Positions 36,480 to 46,210 of a stretch of DNA of 64,000 nucleotides are shown here, piece by piece; positions within the stretch are counted from its first letter, which is position 1, and every line of letters begins with the position of its first letter. Under the pieces are notes generated by a model, which had not been told where the DNA came from, searched no databases, and worked only from the letters and a program-made list of their open reading frames with translations. The position numbers were made by a program, and so were the translations under genes. Source of the DNA: Pseudidiomarina donghaiensis (GTDB lineage Bacteria > Pseudomonadota > Gammaproteobacteria > Enterobacterales > Alteromonadaceae); assembly GCF_900116895.1 (NCBI RefSeq), contig NZ_FPCF01000001.1:62001-126000 (forward strand), written 5' to 3'.

Positions 36480-37022
36480 TTACCCTATCTTTGAGAGCTT
36501 TAACAAGGTGCGTAAGTCGGCCAGCAAATTCTTGGCTTCCGCACGCATTTTTTCTTCATCGGCGAACGTTGCATAGTGCAGCACGACGTTGCCTAGCGGG
36601 TCGATAATCATTAAATGGTGTGCCGGTACAGCATTGATTGCTTGGCTAAGTGCGGCGTCAGAGACCGCCGTAATCAACGGAACATTGCTTAAGTCTAATG
36701 AGCTTGGTTGAGCGCTGATTAACACTGGTGCGACGCGGTCGGTTTCTTTGCCTAAGGCGACGTCAAGTTGGTTCATGGCGTACAAGGCTTGAATACAAGC
36801 TGCACCGCATGCACCGTCGTCACGCAGGGCAACGCGCCAACCTTCGGGGAGCAACTGGTTGAGTTGTTTGAGCTCAAGTGGTGGCACCAACATGGTGCCT
36901 TTATTGGTTACCGCGCCCTGATACCAGTTTTGGTCGAGCACTAATTTGGCGCCAATAACAGGAATTAAAAAGGCCAGCACAACACCAATTAACGTGGCTC
37001 GCGATTTTTTAACGTTCGACAT
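36480..37022 (-). CDS. Membrane-anchored SCO-like thioredoxin-fold protein
   Basis: This roughly 180-residue protein has one N-terminal membrane helix (about 10-27) and a soluble domain. Cys72 and Cys76 form CGAAC, the same CxxxC spacing as the SCO protein of this operon, and MIIDPLGNVVLHY near residue 138 resembles the SCO fold. The SCO copper His is not clearly aligned; two His at 135-136 are close. It lies between SURF1 and heme A synthase, so I infer a role in oxidase assembly, perhaps thiol or copper handling. I chose the ATG at 37022 from the AGAGGA spacing; an ATG at 37028 overlaps the SURF1 stop. Confidence 0.78.
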   Translation of the reverse strand: MSNVKKSRATLIGVVLAFLIPVIGAKLVLDQNWYQGAVTNKGTMLVPPLELKQLNQLLPEGWRVALRDDGACGAACIQALYAMNQLDVALGKETDRVAPVLISAQPSSLDLSNVPLITAVSDAALSQAINAVPAHHLMIIDPLGNVVLHYATFADEEKMRAEAKNLLADLRTLLKLSKIG

Positions 37023-37024
37023 GA

Positions 37025-37759
37025 TCATTCCTCTGTTGTTATTTTTTTGGAACGGCTTGCAAACCAAAACACCAATAAACAGGCGAGGGCCAATGAGAAC
37101 CACTGCCATGCGTATGCACGATGCTTTTCAGGTGTCATGACTTGCGGCTGCCATGCTCGTGGCCAGCCCATTTCTTCTTGCTCCGAGAGTAGCACCACAT
37201 AGGGTTCTATGGGAAGCTGCAGCGCGTTGCCAATAACACTGGCGTTTAGTTGCTGCACGCGAACCGGCTTTTGTTGGTGTTCCACCAAGTGTGCGTTCGC
37301 CCCCCAAACGCTACTTAGCTCGGGTAAGTAAAAGTACCCAGTCAGCGTTAAAGGCTGCTGCGGTATTTGCAGTTGTGGCCTGACTTCGCGACTTTTGCCC
37401 AGCGGTACCCAGCCTAAATTCACCATGACAATACGTGACGCATTATCCATGTCTGCTTGCAACAAGCCCACCACGTGATAGCCAACCTGGCCCGCTTGAA
37501 TTTGGTTATCAAGTAGCAAGTAATCCGCTAGAAATTCACCCGAAACAGTTACTTGGGTAAATCGCGGTATTGTTTCTTGCGGGTTCATGCTGTTATTTAG
37601 CTGAACGGTTTGCTGGCCACGTTGTTCATAGTCGGCAAAAAATTGTTCTTTTTGATTGGCGCGCTCAAGTTGCCAAAAACCAAGCTTGACCAAAATAGCA
37701 ATTGCTAGCACAGTGAGCAGCATGCCAATAAGTTTGCTCATGCGAAATGACTTACGCAT
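37025..37759 (-). CDS. SURF1 family cytochrome oxidase assembly protein
   Basis: This roughly 244-residue protein has two membrane helices (about 9-28 and 215-235) flanking a periplasmic domain. LGFWQLERANQKEQF near residue 25 and VNLGWVPLGKSRE near 127 are SURF1 hallmarks. SURF1 helps insert heme a into subunit I. The start is uncertain among ATGs at 37810, 37759 and 37741. It is divergent from the small DUF2909 gene and overlaps the next assembly gene. Confidence 0.88.
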   Translation of the reverse strand: MRKSFRMSKLIGMLLTVLAIAILVKLGFWQLERANQKEQFFADYEQRGQQTVQLNNSMNPQETIPRFTQVTVSGEFLADYLLLDNQIQAGQVGYHVVGLLQADMDNASRIVMVNLGWVPLGKSREVRPQLQIPQQPLTLTGYFYLPELSSVWGANAHLVEHQQKPVRVQQLNASVIGNALQLPIEPYVVLLSEQEEMGWPRAWQPQVMTPEKHRAYAWQWFSLALACLLVFWFASRSKKITTEE

Positions 37760-37809
37760 AGCAAGCCTGACAATCAACGCCTTTAAGCGGGCGAACTCGG
37801 GAAGGAACA

Positions 37810-38025
37810 ATGGTTACTGCAGCAAAAATCATACTGGTACTACTCATGTTATTTATGGTCGTTAATTTATTTCGCGCATTGTTTGCCATGCTGCGTAACG
37901 ACCCGACCAAACCCTCAATGACAAAATATCTCGGCCAGCGAGTGATGTTCTCGGCGATAGCCATTGTGGTGATCGTGATATTACTGGCGTCTGGATTGCT
38001 GACACCGAATCCGCGACCGTACTAA
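37810..38025 (+). CDS. DUF2909 small twin-membrane-helix protein
   Basis: This 71-residue protein has two membrane helices (about 5-27 and 45-63) joined by a polar loop with RNDPTKPSMTKYLGQR. A GAAGGA site precedes the ATG. This family is regularly found in cytochrome oxidase clusters, but its role is not established. It is the only plus-strand gene in the oxidase block and converges on coxC with a strong hairpin between them. Confidence 0.85.
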   Translation: MVTAAKIILVLLMLFMVVNLFRALFAMLRNDPTKPSMTKYLGQRVMFSAIAIVVIVILLASGLLTPNPRPY

Positions 38026-38044
38026 GCTTTCAAGCTTAGTACGG
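38017..38044. terminator. 13-bp hairpin between DUF2909 gene and coxC
   Basis: 38017-38029 pairs perfectly with 38032-38044 across a very short loop, spanning the DUF2909 stop. No T tract follows on either strand, so it may be a transcript-end stabiliser or a barrier between convergent transcripts. Confidence 0.5.
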
Positions 38045-38055
38045 CCACCACTACT

Positions 38056-38937
38056 TTATAAAATGTATACGAAAATAAACAAGCACACCCAAACCACATC
38101 AACAAAGTGCCAATACCAACTCGTGGCTTGGAAGGCAAAATGGTTGTCTGGTGTGAAGTGACCTTTAATGACGCGCAAGAACATGATGATTAACATCAGT
38201 GTTCCTAGGGTAACGTGCAAACCATGGAACCCGGTCAACATGTAGAAGGTATTACCGTAAACACCAGAATCTAATGTCAAACCAAGATCTTGGTATGCAT
38301 GTACGTATTCTGCGCCTTGCAAGTATAAGAAGATACAACCTAAGACAATGGTGATACCCAGCCACAGTGTGAGCTGCTTACGGTTATTCTTCTCAAGGCC
38401 AACGTGTGCAAAATGACAGGTAAAGCTGGACACAATCAGAATAATGGTGTTGTAGAGCGGTAAGCCAAACCAACCCATTTCGCCTGATTTTGTGCCACCT
38501 GGCGTTTCTGTAAGCGGCCAATGCGCTTCAAAAGCTGGCCATAACACTTCATTAGTCATGGCGTTGTTACCAGCGCCGCCAAGCCATTCAACAGCAATTA
38601 CTCGGGCATAAAATAACGCACCAAAGAACGCCGCGAAGAACATGATTTCAGAGAAGATAAACCAGCTCATGCCTTGGCGATAAGAATGCCCTAATTGGTT
38701 ACTGTACAAGCCCGACATTGATTCGTTAATCTGGTCGCGAAACCAACCAAATAACATCACAATCATGACTGCTACGCCACCAAGCAGGACGTTTGTGCCC
38801 CAGCCGTCGGTAGCTTCATTTTTCATATCAATAACGGTGTGCCCTGCACCAAACGCAATTAAGCCTAAACCAATAGCGCCAACTATTGGCCATGGGCTAG
38901 AAGCAGGGACGTAATATTTTTCATGTTGTTGTGCCAT
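38056..38937 (-). CDS. coxC: Cytochrome c oxidase subunit III
   Basis: This 293-residue subunit of the aa3 terminal oxidase has seven membrane helices, with FIFSEIMFFAAFFGALFYAR near residue 90 and GFHGLHVTLGTLML near 238, both typical. The ATG at 38937 (MAQQHEKYYVPASSPWP) is chosen over an upstream in-frame start inside ctaG. It is 10 bp downstream of the Cox11 gene. Confidence 0.95.
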   Translation of the reverse strand: MAQQHEKYYVPASSPWPIVGAIGLGLIAFGAGHTVIDMKNEATDGWGTNVLLGGVAVMIVMLFGWFRDQINESMSGLYSNQLGHSYRQGMSWFIFSEIMFFAAFFGALFYARVIAVEWLGGAGNNAMTNEVLWPAFEAHWPLTETPGGTKSGEMGWFGLPLYNTIILIVSSFTCHFAHVGLEKNNRKQLTLWLGITIVLGCIFLYLQGAEYVHAYQDLGLTLDSGVYGNTFYMLTGFHGLHVTLGTLMLIIMFLRVIKGHFTPDNHFAFQATSWYWHFVDVVWVCLFIFVYIL

Positions 38938-38947
38938 AAAATAATCC

Positions 38948-39547
38948 TCAGTCGGCCGATGGCGTCGCTTCAAAAGTAGCGAGCACATCCGGTTGAGCAT
39001 TGGCTGTCATATCGTACATGGTGTATGACAAAGTCAACGTATGTATATGTTCTGGAATATCTGGGTCAAGATAAAACTGCATGGGCATTTTGGTGTCAGC
39101 ACCTGCCGCAAGTGGTTGCTGATTAAAGCAAAAGCACTCAGTTTTATTTAAATACAGCCCGGCTTCACCCGGTGCAACAGATGGAATAGCTTGCGCCACC
39201 ATGTTCTGTCCCGTTGGGTTACTGGCCAGAAAGTTAACAACCTTGGTCTCACCAGGGTGAACACGTACTGAGTTCACCTCTGGCGAAAAGCCCCAAGGCA
39301 TGCCTTTGTTGACCCGAGTAATAAACTGCACGTTAATAGTGCGCGAGGTATCTACTTGGCGCGTGTTAGCGGCTGCTTGTTCGTTTTTAGTGCGGCCGTT
39401 AAACCCAGTGATGTCGCAAAACACTTCGTACAGTGGAACCAACGCAAAGCCAAAGCCAAACATGCCCACAACAACAAACAGTAGACGTTTTACAACGCGC
39501 GCGTTGTCTGGCCGCGCGTTAGTTGGGGTTGGATCGTTGGTTGCCAT
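38948..39547 (-). CDS. ctaG: Cytochrome c oxidase assembly protein CtaG/Cox11
   Basis: This 199-residue single-pass membrane protein delivers copper to the CuB site of subunit I. It has an N-terminal helix (about 20-42) and the copper motif ECFCFNQQPL near residue 137. It is placed between coxA and coxC, as is common. Confidence 0.94.
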   Translation of the reverse strand: MATNDPTPTNARPDNARVVKRLLFVVVGMFGFGFALVPLYEVFCDITGFNGRTKNEQAAANTRQVDTSRTINVQFITRVNKGMPWGFSPEVNSVRVHPGETKVVNFLASNPTGQNMVAQAIPSVAPGEAGLYLNKTECFCFNQQPLAAGADTKMPMQFYLDPDIPEHIHTLTLSYTMYDMTANAQPDVLATFEATPSAD

Positions 39548-39549
39548 AA

Positions 39550-41136
39550 TTACTTCACCTCGGGCGGCGTTTCAAAGGTGTGATACGGCGCCGGTGAAGG
39601 CACTGTCCACTCTAGCCCTTCTGCACCCTCCCATGGCTTCGCAGGTGCTTTTTCGCCGCCGCGTGCGCACTTAATCACCACCCACAAGAAGATAAGTTGT
39701 GATAAGCCGAACGCAAAGCCGCCAATACTAACAATTTGGTTAATATCCGCGAACTGCAGCGAGTAGTCAGGAATACGACGAGGCATGCCCGCTAAGCCCG
39801 CAAAGTGCATTGGGAAGAACAGTAAGTTGACCGAGATTAACGAGCACCAGAAGTGCCATTTCGCTAATGTTTCGTCATACATGTGACCTGTCCACTTTGG
39901 TAACCAGTAGTACGCTGCCGCCATAATCGAGAAAATAGCGCCGCTAACTAGCACATAATGGAAGTGTGCGACCACGAAGTAGGTGTCGTGATACTGGAAG
40001 TCAACCGGTGTAATAGCCAACATGAGCCCAGAGAAACCACCAATGGTGAACAAAATCACGAATGCGAGTGCAAACAGCATCGGCGTTTCAAAGGTGATAG
40101 AGCCGCGCCACATGGTGGCCACCCAGTTGAATACTTTCACCCCAGTGGGCACCGATATCAACATAGTGGCGTACATAAAGAATATCTCAGCGGCTACCGG
40201 CATCCCTGTGGTAAACATGTGGTGCGCCCATACAATAAAGCTTAAACCGGCAATTGCTGCAGTGGCGTAAACCATGGATGAATAGCCGAATAGCCGTTTG
40301 CGTGAGAACGCTGGAATAATGGCTGAGATAATCCCGAATGACGGCAGAATCATGATGTACACTTCGGGGTGCCCAAAGAACCAGAATATGTGCTGGAACA
40401 AGACTGGATCACCGCCGCCAGCGGCATCAAAGAAGCTCGTGCCAAAATACTTATCAGTGAGCACCATGGTTACCGCACCGGCAAGTACCGGCATAACGGC
40501 AATCAACAAGAATGCTGTGATAAACCATGTCCACACAAACAACGGCATCTTCATGTACGTCATGCCAGGGGCACGCATGTTCATAATGGTCACGATAACG
40601 TTAATCGCCCCCATAATGGACGAAATACCCATGATATGAACAGAGAATACGAATAATGCGGTTGAGTCACTACTATAGGTAGTTGATAGCGGTGCATAGA
40701 ATGTCCAACCAAAGGCTGGACCACCGCCTTCCATGAATAACGAGGCCAATAAAATGGCAAAAGCAAATGGCAGAATCCAAAAGCTCCAGTTATTCATGCG
40801 CGGCAATGCCATATCTGGCGCGCCGATCATCAACGGTACCATCCAGTTGGCTAAACCGGTAAAGGCCGGCATAACCGCCCCGAATACCATGATCAAGCCG
40901 TGCACTGTGGTCATTTGGTTAAAGAAGTGCGGGTCTACTAATTGTAGGCCTGGTTGGAATAGCTCGGCGCGAATAACCATCGCCATAGAGCCGCCAACCA
41001 AAAACATAATAAAACTGAACCATAGGTACATTGAGCCAATGTCTTTATGGTTCGTGGTAAATAGCCAACGGGTAAAACCCGATGGCGCGTGGTGGTGATG
41101 ATCGTTATGATCCATCTCGCCAGCAACTGTGCTCAT
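39550..41136 (-). CDS. coxA: Cytochrome c oxidase subunit I
   Basis: This 528-residue catalytic subunit carries heme a and the heme a3-CuB centre in twelve membrane helices. [18 protein letters not shown] near residue 250 contains the CuB His cross-linked to Tyr, and [14 protein letters not shown] near 380 contains the heme ligands. The K- and D-channel regions are recognisable. It lies 12 bp after coxB and 2 bp ahead of ctaG. Confidence 0.97.
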   Translation of the reverse strand: MSTVAGEMDHNDHHHHAPSGFTRWLFTTNHKDIGSMYLWFSFIMFLVGGSMAMVIRAELFQPGLQLVDPHFFNQMTTVHGLIMVFGAVMPAFTGLANWMVPLMIGAPDMALPRMNNWSFWILPFAFAILLASLFMEGGGPAFGWTFYAPLSTTYSSDSTALFVFSVHIMGISSIMGAINVIVTIMNMRAPGMTYMKMPLFVWTWFITAFLLIAVMPVLAGAVTMVLTDKYFGTSFFDAAGGGDPVLFQHIFWFFGHPEVYIMILPSFGIISAIIPAFSRKRLFGYSSMVYATAAIAGLSFIVWAHHMFTTGMPVAAEIFFMYATMLISVPTGVKVFNWVATMWRGSITFETPMLFALAFVILFTIGGFSGLMLAITPVDFQYHDTYFVVAHFHYVLVSGAIFSIMAAAYYWLPKWTGHMYDETLAKWHFWCSLISVNLLFFPMHFAGLAGMPRRIPDYSLQFADINQIVSIGGFAFGLSQLIFLWVVIKCARGGEKAPAKPWEGAEGLEWTVPSPAPYHTFETPPEVK

Positions 41137-41148
41137 ATCGGGTCTCCC

Positions 41149-42270
41149 TTACTCGTTCATGAATTTATTAACATCAGCGGCCTGAATGAGGTCGCCCGTG
41201 TTGTTACCCCAAGCATTACGTTCGTACGTAATAACCGCGGCCAACTCACGTAAACTCAACTGATTACCAAACGCCTGCATAGCGGTGCCGGCTTTGCCGT
41301 TCACCACAATATCAATGTGACCATCAATATCATTAAGCACCATGTCAGTGCCTTTCAGGCTTGGGAATACGCCAGGGATACCTTCACCGCTTGGCTGGTG
41401 GCATGCGGCACAGCTGCCCAGATAAATACGCTCACCAAGTTCCATCAACTCGTCTTTGCTCATCGACATAGACAGCAAGCGTTGTTCTTCTTCTTTGGCT
41501 TGCTTCTGAATGGCTTCTTGCTCGCTTATCCAAGCTTGATACTCAGCCGGCTCTTTGGCAATAACCACTACCGGCATGAAGCCGTGGTCTTTACCACATA
41601 GCTCGGCACATTGGCCGCGATAAATACCAGGTTCGTCAACCTTGGTCCAAGCTTCATTGATAAAGCCAGGGTTGGCGTCTTTTTTAACGGCAAAATCCGG
41701 TACCCACCAAGAGTGAATAACGTCATCTGAAGTCACTAAGAAGCGAACTTTGGTGTCAGTAGGAATAACCAAAGGGCGGTCTACTTCAAGCAGATAGTTT
41801 TCGCCTTTATCCAGTCGGTTATTAATTTGGTCTTGGCGTGTGGCAAGTAAACTAAAGTACTCGACGTCATGATCAAAATACTTATAGTGCCATTTCCACT
41901 GTGACCCAGTAACCAATACGGTAACTTCTGCTTCGGATGTGTCTTCCATAGCAAACAAGGTTTGCGTAGCTGGAATAGCCATACCAATAAGGATCAAAAA
42001 GGGAATGACCGTCCAAATGATTTCCACCTTGACGTTCTCATGGAACGTTGCCGGCTTCGGATTTTTAGACTTACGGTGGATGACCATGGAAACAAACATG
42101 GCACCGAAAACGATAACGCCTATGACACAACATATATAAAAAATTGTCATGTGTAGGTCGTAAACGCGTTGACTGATCTCGGTTACCCCTTGAGTCAGGT
42201 TCAACGACGATTGTGCGCTGGCAGCAAATGGAAGCATTGCTGTTAGCGCGGTGATGAGCTTAGTACTCAC
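41149..42270 (-). CDS. coxB: Cytochrome c oxidase subunit II with fused cytochrome c domain
   Basis: This 373-residue subunit accepts electrons from cytochrome c. It has a signal peptide, two membrane helices (about 40-63 and 85-105), a CuA domain with His186, Cys221, Cys225, His229 and Met232, and a C-terminal cytochrome c domain with heme motif CAACH at 287-291. The fused heme domain makes it a caa3-like enzyme. I chose the GTG at 42270, behind GAGAGGAG; the in-frame upstream ATG lacks a signal-like start. It is the first gene of the minus-strand oxidase operon. Confidence 0.94.
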   Translation of the reverse strand: MSTKLITALTAMLPFAASAQSSLNLTQGVTEISQRVYDLHMTIFYICCVIGVIVFGAMFVSMVIHRKSKNPKPATFHENVKVEIIWTVIPFLILIGMAIPATQTLFAMEDTSEAEVTVLVTGSQWKWHYKYFDHDVEYFSLLATRQDQINNRLDKGENYLLEVDRPLVIPTDTKVRFLVTSDDVIHSWWVPDFAVKKDANPGFINEAWTKVDEPGIYRGQCAELCGKDHGFMPVVVIAKEPAEYQAWISEQEAIQKQAKEEEQRLLSMSMSKDELMELGERIYLGSCAACHQPSGEGIPGVFPSLKGTDMVLNDIDGHIDIVVNGKAGTAMQAFGNQLSLRELAAVITYERNAWGNNTGDLIQAADVNKFMNE

Positions 42271-42525
42271 GCGACATCTCCTCTCATTCTTCCGACGTGG
42301 CTTGGGCCACGAATACACCGAAGTGCGAGCCTGAAGAACAACGAGGTGAGTAGAAAAAGGAACAGCATTTCGTTAGAAAATCGCTTTCCCCACTAACCCT
42401 TTGTTGTTATGTATCAATAATTATTGTTGTTTATTGTGTTAGCAGTTAATGCACATTCAAAATACCATTTTCTGGTGAAAAAGAAACCGGCAATTCGAAT
42501 AAATTTTACATTTGCGTATAAAAAA
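42271..42525. other. AT-rich leader upstream of the oxidase operon
   Basis: This gap between coxB and the sulA terminator is strongly AT-rich and holds no convincing ORF or RNA gene. It must contain the coxB promoter on the minus strand, but I could not choose one clear -35/-10 pair. Confidence 0.4.
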
Positions 42526-42545
42526 AGGGCCACTAATGTGGCCCT
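42518..42545 (-). terminator. Rho-independent terminator of lexA-sulA operon
   Basis: An 8-bp stem (42526-42533 with 42538-42545, loop TAAT) is followed on the minus strand by a run of seven T. It ends the operon 25 bp after the sulA stop. Confidence 0.85.
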
Positions 42546-42569
42546 AATAGACAACCTTCACTTGCAGGA

Positions 42570-42983
42570 TTAGTGGAGTGGGGTGGGTGAAGGTAGATCA
42601 TTCAATACAAAACTGTGCGTTTGGCTAACTTTGCTTGCCATTTTAAGACGTTGTTGCATGCGCGGCGAAAGCTCTCCCAACCAGCTGAGTACAATGCTAC
42701 TCGTGCCGGCGAGTAACGCTTGTTCGGTTGCCCATTCGCGTTCATCTTGATTGCGGCCATGTACCCAACGGATGCGCGTACGGCTAATACCTGCGGCAAC
42801 AAGTTGTTCGATCACCTCACGACGAGCTCCAATCACTGTTATCCATTGATGAGTACGCACGGACAGCGCTTGAAGGCGTGGAAGCAAGCTTTCAATGTGC
42901 TGGCAATTCGACTCTAATGCTGGTGTCGTAGACCAAACATCAAAACCAATCTCATTCATTACATTAAAATTTTCGTTTCTCAT
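42570..42983 (-). CDS. sulA: SulA-like SOS cell division inhibitor
   Basis: This roughly 137-residue protein has the compact RecA-like SulA fold: [21 protein letters not shown] near residue 46, ATEQALLAG near 84, [20 protein letters not shown] near 97. SulA binds FtsZ and stops division during DNA damage. Its ATG overlaps the lexA stop by 4 bp with GGAG seven bases upstream, so it is co-transcribed and coupled with lexA and falls under its SOS boxes. The same order occurs in Pseudomonas. Sequence similarity is moderate; position supports the name. Confidence 0.85.
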   Translation of the reverse strand: MRNENFNVMNEIGFDVWSTTPALESNCQHIESLLPRLQALSVRTHQWITVIGARREVIEQLVAAGISRTRIRWVHGRNQDEREWATEQALLAGTSSIVLSWLGELSPRMQQRLKMASKVSQTHSFVLNDLPSPTPLH

Positions 42984-43600
42984 AACCATGCTCCATTGCG
43001 AATCACACCTACAGCCAAGCCTTCAATGGTGAAATATTGGTGTGTTAAATCGACCTGAATTGGCGAAAACTCTTCGTTTTCTGGGTGCAACAATATGATA
43101 TTTCCGCGCCGTTCGAACCGTTTCACGGTCACGTCGTCTTCAACTCGAGCGACAATAATTTGGCCATTGCGGGCTTCATGAGTTTTATGTACCGCAAGTA
43201 AATCACCGTCTAAAATACCGATATCTTTCATGCTCATACCGTTAACACGAAGCAAGAAGTCAGCATGTGGCTTGAATAAGTTTTGATCGACTTGATAGTG
43301 GCTTTCGATATGCTCTTGAGCCAAAATAGGCTCGCCCGCAGCAACTTGCCCGATTAAAGGAAGCCCTTCGGGAACTTCTTCTTGCTCAAAACCGACTAAG
43401 CGAATACCACGTGACATGCCGGGCATCATTTCGATAACGCCTTTTTTGGCGAGCGCTTTAAGGTGTTCTTCAGCTGCGTTCGCTGATTTAAATCCAAGTC
43501 GCTGCGCAATTTCTGCCCGCGTCGGTGGCATACCCGTTGCGTCTATATTGTCTTTAATAAGTGTCAGAATTTGCTGCTGTCGTGGCGTTAATGGTCGCAT
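42980..43600 (-). CDS. lexA: SOS response repressor LexA
   Basis: This 206-residue repressor has an N-terminal winged helix (about 1-70, [21 protein letters not shown]) and a C-terminal self-cleaving peptidase domain. Cleavage is expected between Ala88 and Gly89, with Ser123 (NGMSMKD) and Lys160 as catalytic pair, offset by four from E. coli LexA. Two SOS boxes stand just upstream, so it represses itself and the coupled sulA. Confidence 0.97.
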   Translation of the reverse strand: MRPLTPRQQQILTLIKDNIDATGMPPTRAEIAQRLGFKSANAAEEHLKALAKKGVIEMMPGMSRGIRLVGFEQEEVPEGLPLIGQVAAGEPILAQEHIESHYQVDQNLFKPHADFLLRVNGMSMKDIGILDGDLLAVHKTHEARNGQIIVARVEDDVTVKRFERRGNIILLHPENEEFSPIQVDLTHQYFTIEGLAVGVIRNGAWL

Positions 43601-43608
43601 AACGATAC

Positions 43609-43624
43609 CTGTTTATCTATACAG
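43609..43624. promoter_or_regulatory. LexA-binding SOS box, proximal
   Basis: CTGTTTATCTATACAG fits the CTGT-N8-ACAG SOS consensus. It starts eight bases from the lexA start codon, so LexA bound here would block its own transcription. Confidence 0.9.
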
Positions 43625-43629
43625 TAATA

Positions 43630-43645
43630 CTGTGAGTATATACAG
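43630..43645. promoter_or_regulatory. LexA-binding SOS box, distal
   Basis: CTGTGAGTATATACAG fits the same consensus. It is centred 21 bp (two helical turns) from the proximal box, the same spacing as the double operator of E. coli lexA. Confidence 0.9.
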
Positions 43646-43746
43646 GTGTTTTGGATTCGCAACTTTTTTGTGCAACTTTTTTTCAATCAGACAAATTTTT
43701 TCAACAGTGGTATGCTTTATAGGTCTGTAATTAGTGGGGATATTAC

Positions 43747-46209
43747 ATGAGTCTGAAAGGCTTTTGGCGCGCTTGTATGTACTGGCCAGTGCGCTGGTTA
43801 ACGCGCTATGAAGTAATTCTCGACGACACTGCACAGCAGGTAGTTGGCGAGAAGCATGTGGTGTATGTGATGCGTTCAACGTCGACCACAGATTTATTGG
43901 TAGCGCAGCGTGCACTGCAAAGCGTCGGGCTACCTGATCCGACCGATGATCTGATGATCAACGGTCAGCAGTTATCGCGCGTGATGTATTTAGATCAAAC
44001 TGACCATGACTGCGCGCAACAAGCGATCACGGATTTCGAGAAGCTGATTGGTGCTCATCAAAAAGACAGTCAGTTGAATATTCAGGTTATGCCGATCGGG
44101 TTGTTCTGGGGGCGTTCGCCCGGACAAGAGCCTCGGCAAGGCCATACCATGGTATCAGACGTTGATAACCCTGGGCACTGGCGCAAGTTTTGGCTCGTCA
44201 TGTTCTCAGGGCGCCATGTATTAGTACGGGGCAGTCGCCCAGTAGCGCTGCGTGAGATGGCCTCACAACGCGGCACAACCCAGCGTTTAGCGCATAAATT
44301 AGCGCGTGTTGCGCGGGTGCACTTTGTACGTATGCGTCACGCCGTTGCTGGGCCTAAGATGACCGAGCGCCAAGTGGTCATTCAGGACTTATTAGACACG
44401 CCAGCGCTCAAGCAAGCCATAGCGGATGAGGCTCGTAGCAAAAAGGTCTCTGAGCAGCAGGCACGTAAAACCGCTGAGAAATATCTGCATGAAATAGCCG
44501 CTAGTTATAGCGACACTTTAGTTCGTCTATTAGATCGCTTTATGACTTGGTGTTGGAGCCGAATATACAATGGTATTCACGTGGAAGGTGGTGAGCGCAT
44601 TCGAGCTTTAGCCGAAGCTGGGCATGAAATTGTTTATGCACCGTGCCATCGTTCGCACATGGACTATTTGTTACTAAGCTATGTGATTTATAAAGAAGGC
44701 CTAGTGCCACCGCATATAGCAGCGGGCATTAATCTAGACTTTTTCCCTGCTGGTCCAATTTTCCGCCGTGGCGGGGCGTTTTTTATTCGTCGTAGCTTCC
44801 GCGGTAACAAGTTGTACTCAACAGTTTTTCGGGAATATCTCAATCGTTTGTTCCAAAAAGGTTACCCAGTGGAGTACTTCACTGAAGGTGGTCGTAGCCG
44901 AACTGGACGACTGTTACCACCCAAAACCGGCATGATAGCCATGACGGTTCAAGGTATGTTGCGCGGCGGCCAGCAGCGCCCCATGTCGATTGTGCCGGTG
45001 TACCTAGGTTATGAGCATGTGATGGAAGTGGGCACTTACTTAAAAGAGCTCAAAGGGAAGTCGAAAGAGAAAGAGTCGGTGTGGCAAGTGTTAAGTAGCT
45101 TGCGCCACTTGCGTAATTTCGGTCAAGGCTATGTCAGCTTCGGTGAGCCTATCAATTTGGGCGAAGCGCTTGAGCAATTACAGCCAAAATGGCGAGACGC
45201 TATTACTACCGGTGCCGAAGAACCTGAGCGCCCGAAGTGGTTGACACCAACAGTGAACGTGTTGGCCGATCAAATTATGTGCCGTATCAATAACTCGGCA
45301 GCGCTCAACAGCATAAACCTGTCAGCGCTGATTGTGCTAAGTTCAGAGCATCATGCCATTACGCGTGAAGAGTTAATAAGCCAACTAAATTTGTATACCC
45401 GTATTCTACGTGAAGTGCCTTACACGAAAGACGCATACGTACCTGAGCAAAGTGGTGCAGAGCTGTGGGAACTCGCCAAGAAGCACGATAAGTTTACCGT
45501 TGAGGCGGATGGTATTGGCGAGATGATTCGGTTAGATGGCACTACAGCGATTGCAATGACCTATTACCGAAATAATATCATGCACATGGTAATTGTGCCG
45601 GCGTTACTTGCCGCCTTTGCCATGGGGCATAAGCGTTTTAGCGCTGACCAAGCTGTTAATTTGCTGACTAATTTACACCCTCTGTTAGCGGCTGAACTGT
45701 TTATTAGTCACAGTAAGAGTGACATGGCGTTGTGGGTCAAAGCACTGCTAGAGCAATATGTTCAGTGCGGTTTGCTAACACAGTTAGACGCCGATACCTA
45801 TACCGTGCCGAAGCGCGATTCAGCCAGTTATTCGCAGTTGGTGTTGTTGGCCAGAAGCGCCAGTGAAACGGTGCAGCGTTTTGCCATTGTGCTTGAGCTG
45901 CTGCAGCAAGCACAGCCGATATCACGTTCAGATCTTGAGCAGTACTCGGTGCAACTTGCCGAGCGCCTTAGTGCCATTCACGGTGTCAATGCGCCCGAGT
46001 TTTTCGATAAGAAAGTACTCAGCACGCTTATTGGCACGTTGAAAAGTGAAGGCTATTTCACGGTTGAAGAGTCAGGTGCAATGGTTGCCGATGCGCGAGT
46101 CGACAACTTTAGTGATGGCGTTGACTTGTTATTAGAGCCGGCGGTGTTACAGACTATTCGTCAGTCGGTGCAGCAACTTGTTCAGCGCGAAACTGACACT
46201 AACAACTAG
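43747..46209 (+). CDS. plsB: Glycerol-3-phosphate 1-O-acyltransferase
   Basis: This 820-residue membrane-associated enzyme makes lysophosphatidic acid from glycerol 3-phosphate and acyl-ACP or acyl-CoA, the first step of phospholipid synthesis. The four acyltransferase blocks are visible: CHRSHMDYLLLSYV near residue 300, GGAFFIRRSFRG near 345, TEGGRSRTGRL near 380 and VPVYLGYEHVME near 416. It is divergent from lexA. Its substrate comes from GpsA, also in this window. Confidence 0.96.
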   Translation: MSLKGFWRACMYWPVRWLTRYEVILDDTAQQVVGEKHVVYVMRSTSTTDLLVAQRALQSVGLPDPTDDLMINGQQLSRVMYLDQTDHDCAQQAITDFEKLIGAHQKDSQLNIQVMPIGLFWGRSPGQEPRQGHTMVSDVDNPGHWRKFWLVMFSGRHVLVRGSRPVALREMASQRGTTQRLAHKLARVARVHFVRMRHAVAGPKMTERQVVIQDLLDTPALKQAIADEARSKKVSEQQARKTAEKYLHEIAASYSDTLVRLLDRFMTWCWSRIYNGIHVEGGERIRALAEAGHEIVYAPCHRSHMDYLLLSYVIYKEGLVPPHIAAGINLDFFPAGPIFRRGGAFFIRRSFRGNKLYSTVFREYLNRLFQKGYPVEYFTEGGRSRTGRLLPPKTGMIAMTVQGMLRGGQQRPMSIVPVYLGYEHVMEVGTYLKELKGKSKEKESVWQVLSSLRHLRNFGQGYVSFGEPINLGEALEQLQPKWRDAITTGAEEPERPKWLTPTVNVLADQIMCRINNSAALNSINLSALIVLSSEHHAITREELISQLNLYTRILREVPYTKDAYVPEQSGAELWELAKKHDKFTVEADGIGEMIRLDGTTAIAMTYYRNNIMHMVIVPALLAAFAMGHKRFSADQAVNLLTNLHPLLAAELFISHSKSDMALWVKALLEQYVQCGLLTQLDADTYTVPKRDSASYSQLVLLARSASETVQRFAIVLELLQQAQPISRSDLEQYSVQLAERLSAIHGVNAPEFFDKKVLSTLIGTLKSEGYFTVEESGAMVADARVDNFSDGVDLLLEPAVLQTIRQSVQQLVQRETDTNN

Positions 46210-46210
46210 G

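Noticed and set aside
39958-41098. Long plus-strand open frames opposite coxA
   Set aside because: They lie wholly antisense to a well-conserved oxidase subunit, overlap each other in several frames and have no plausible start site or protein features.
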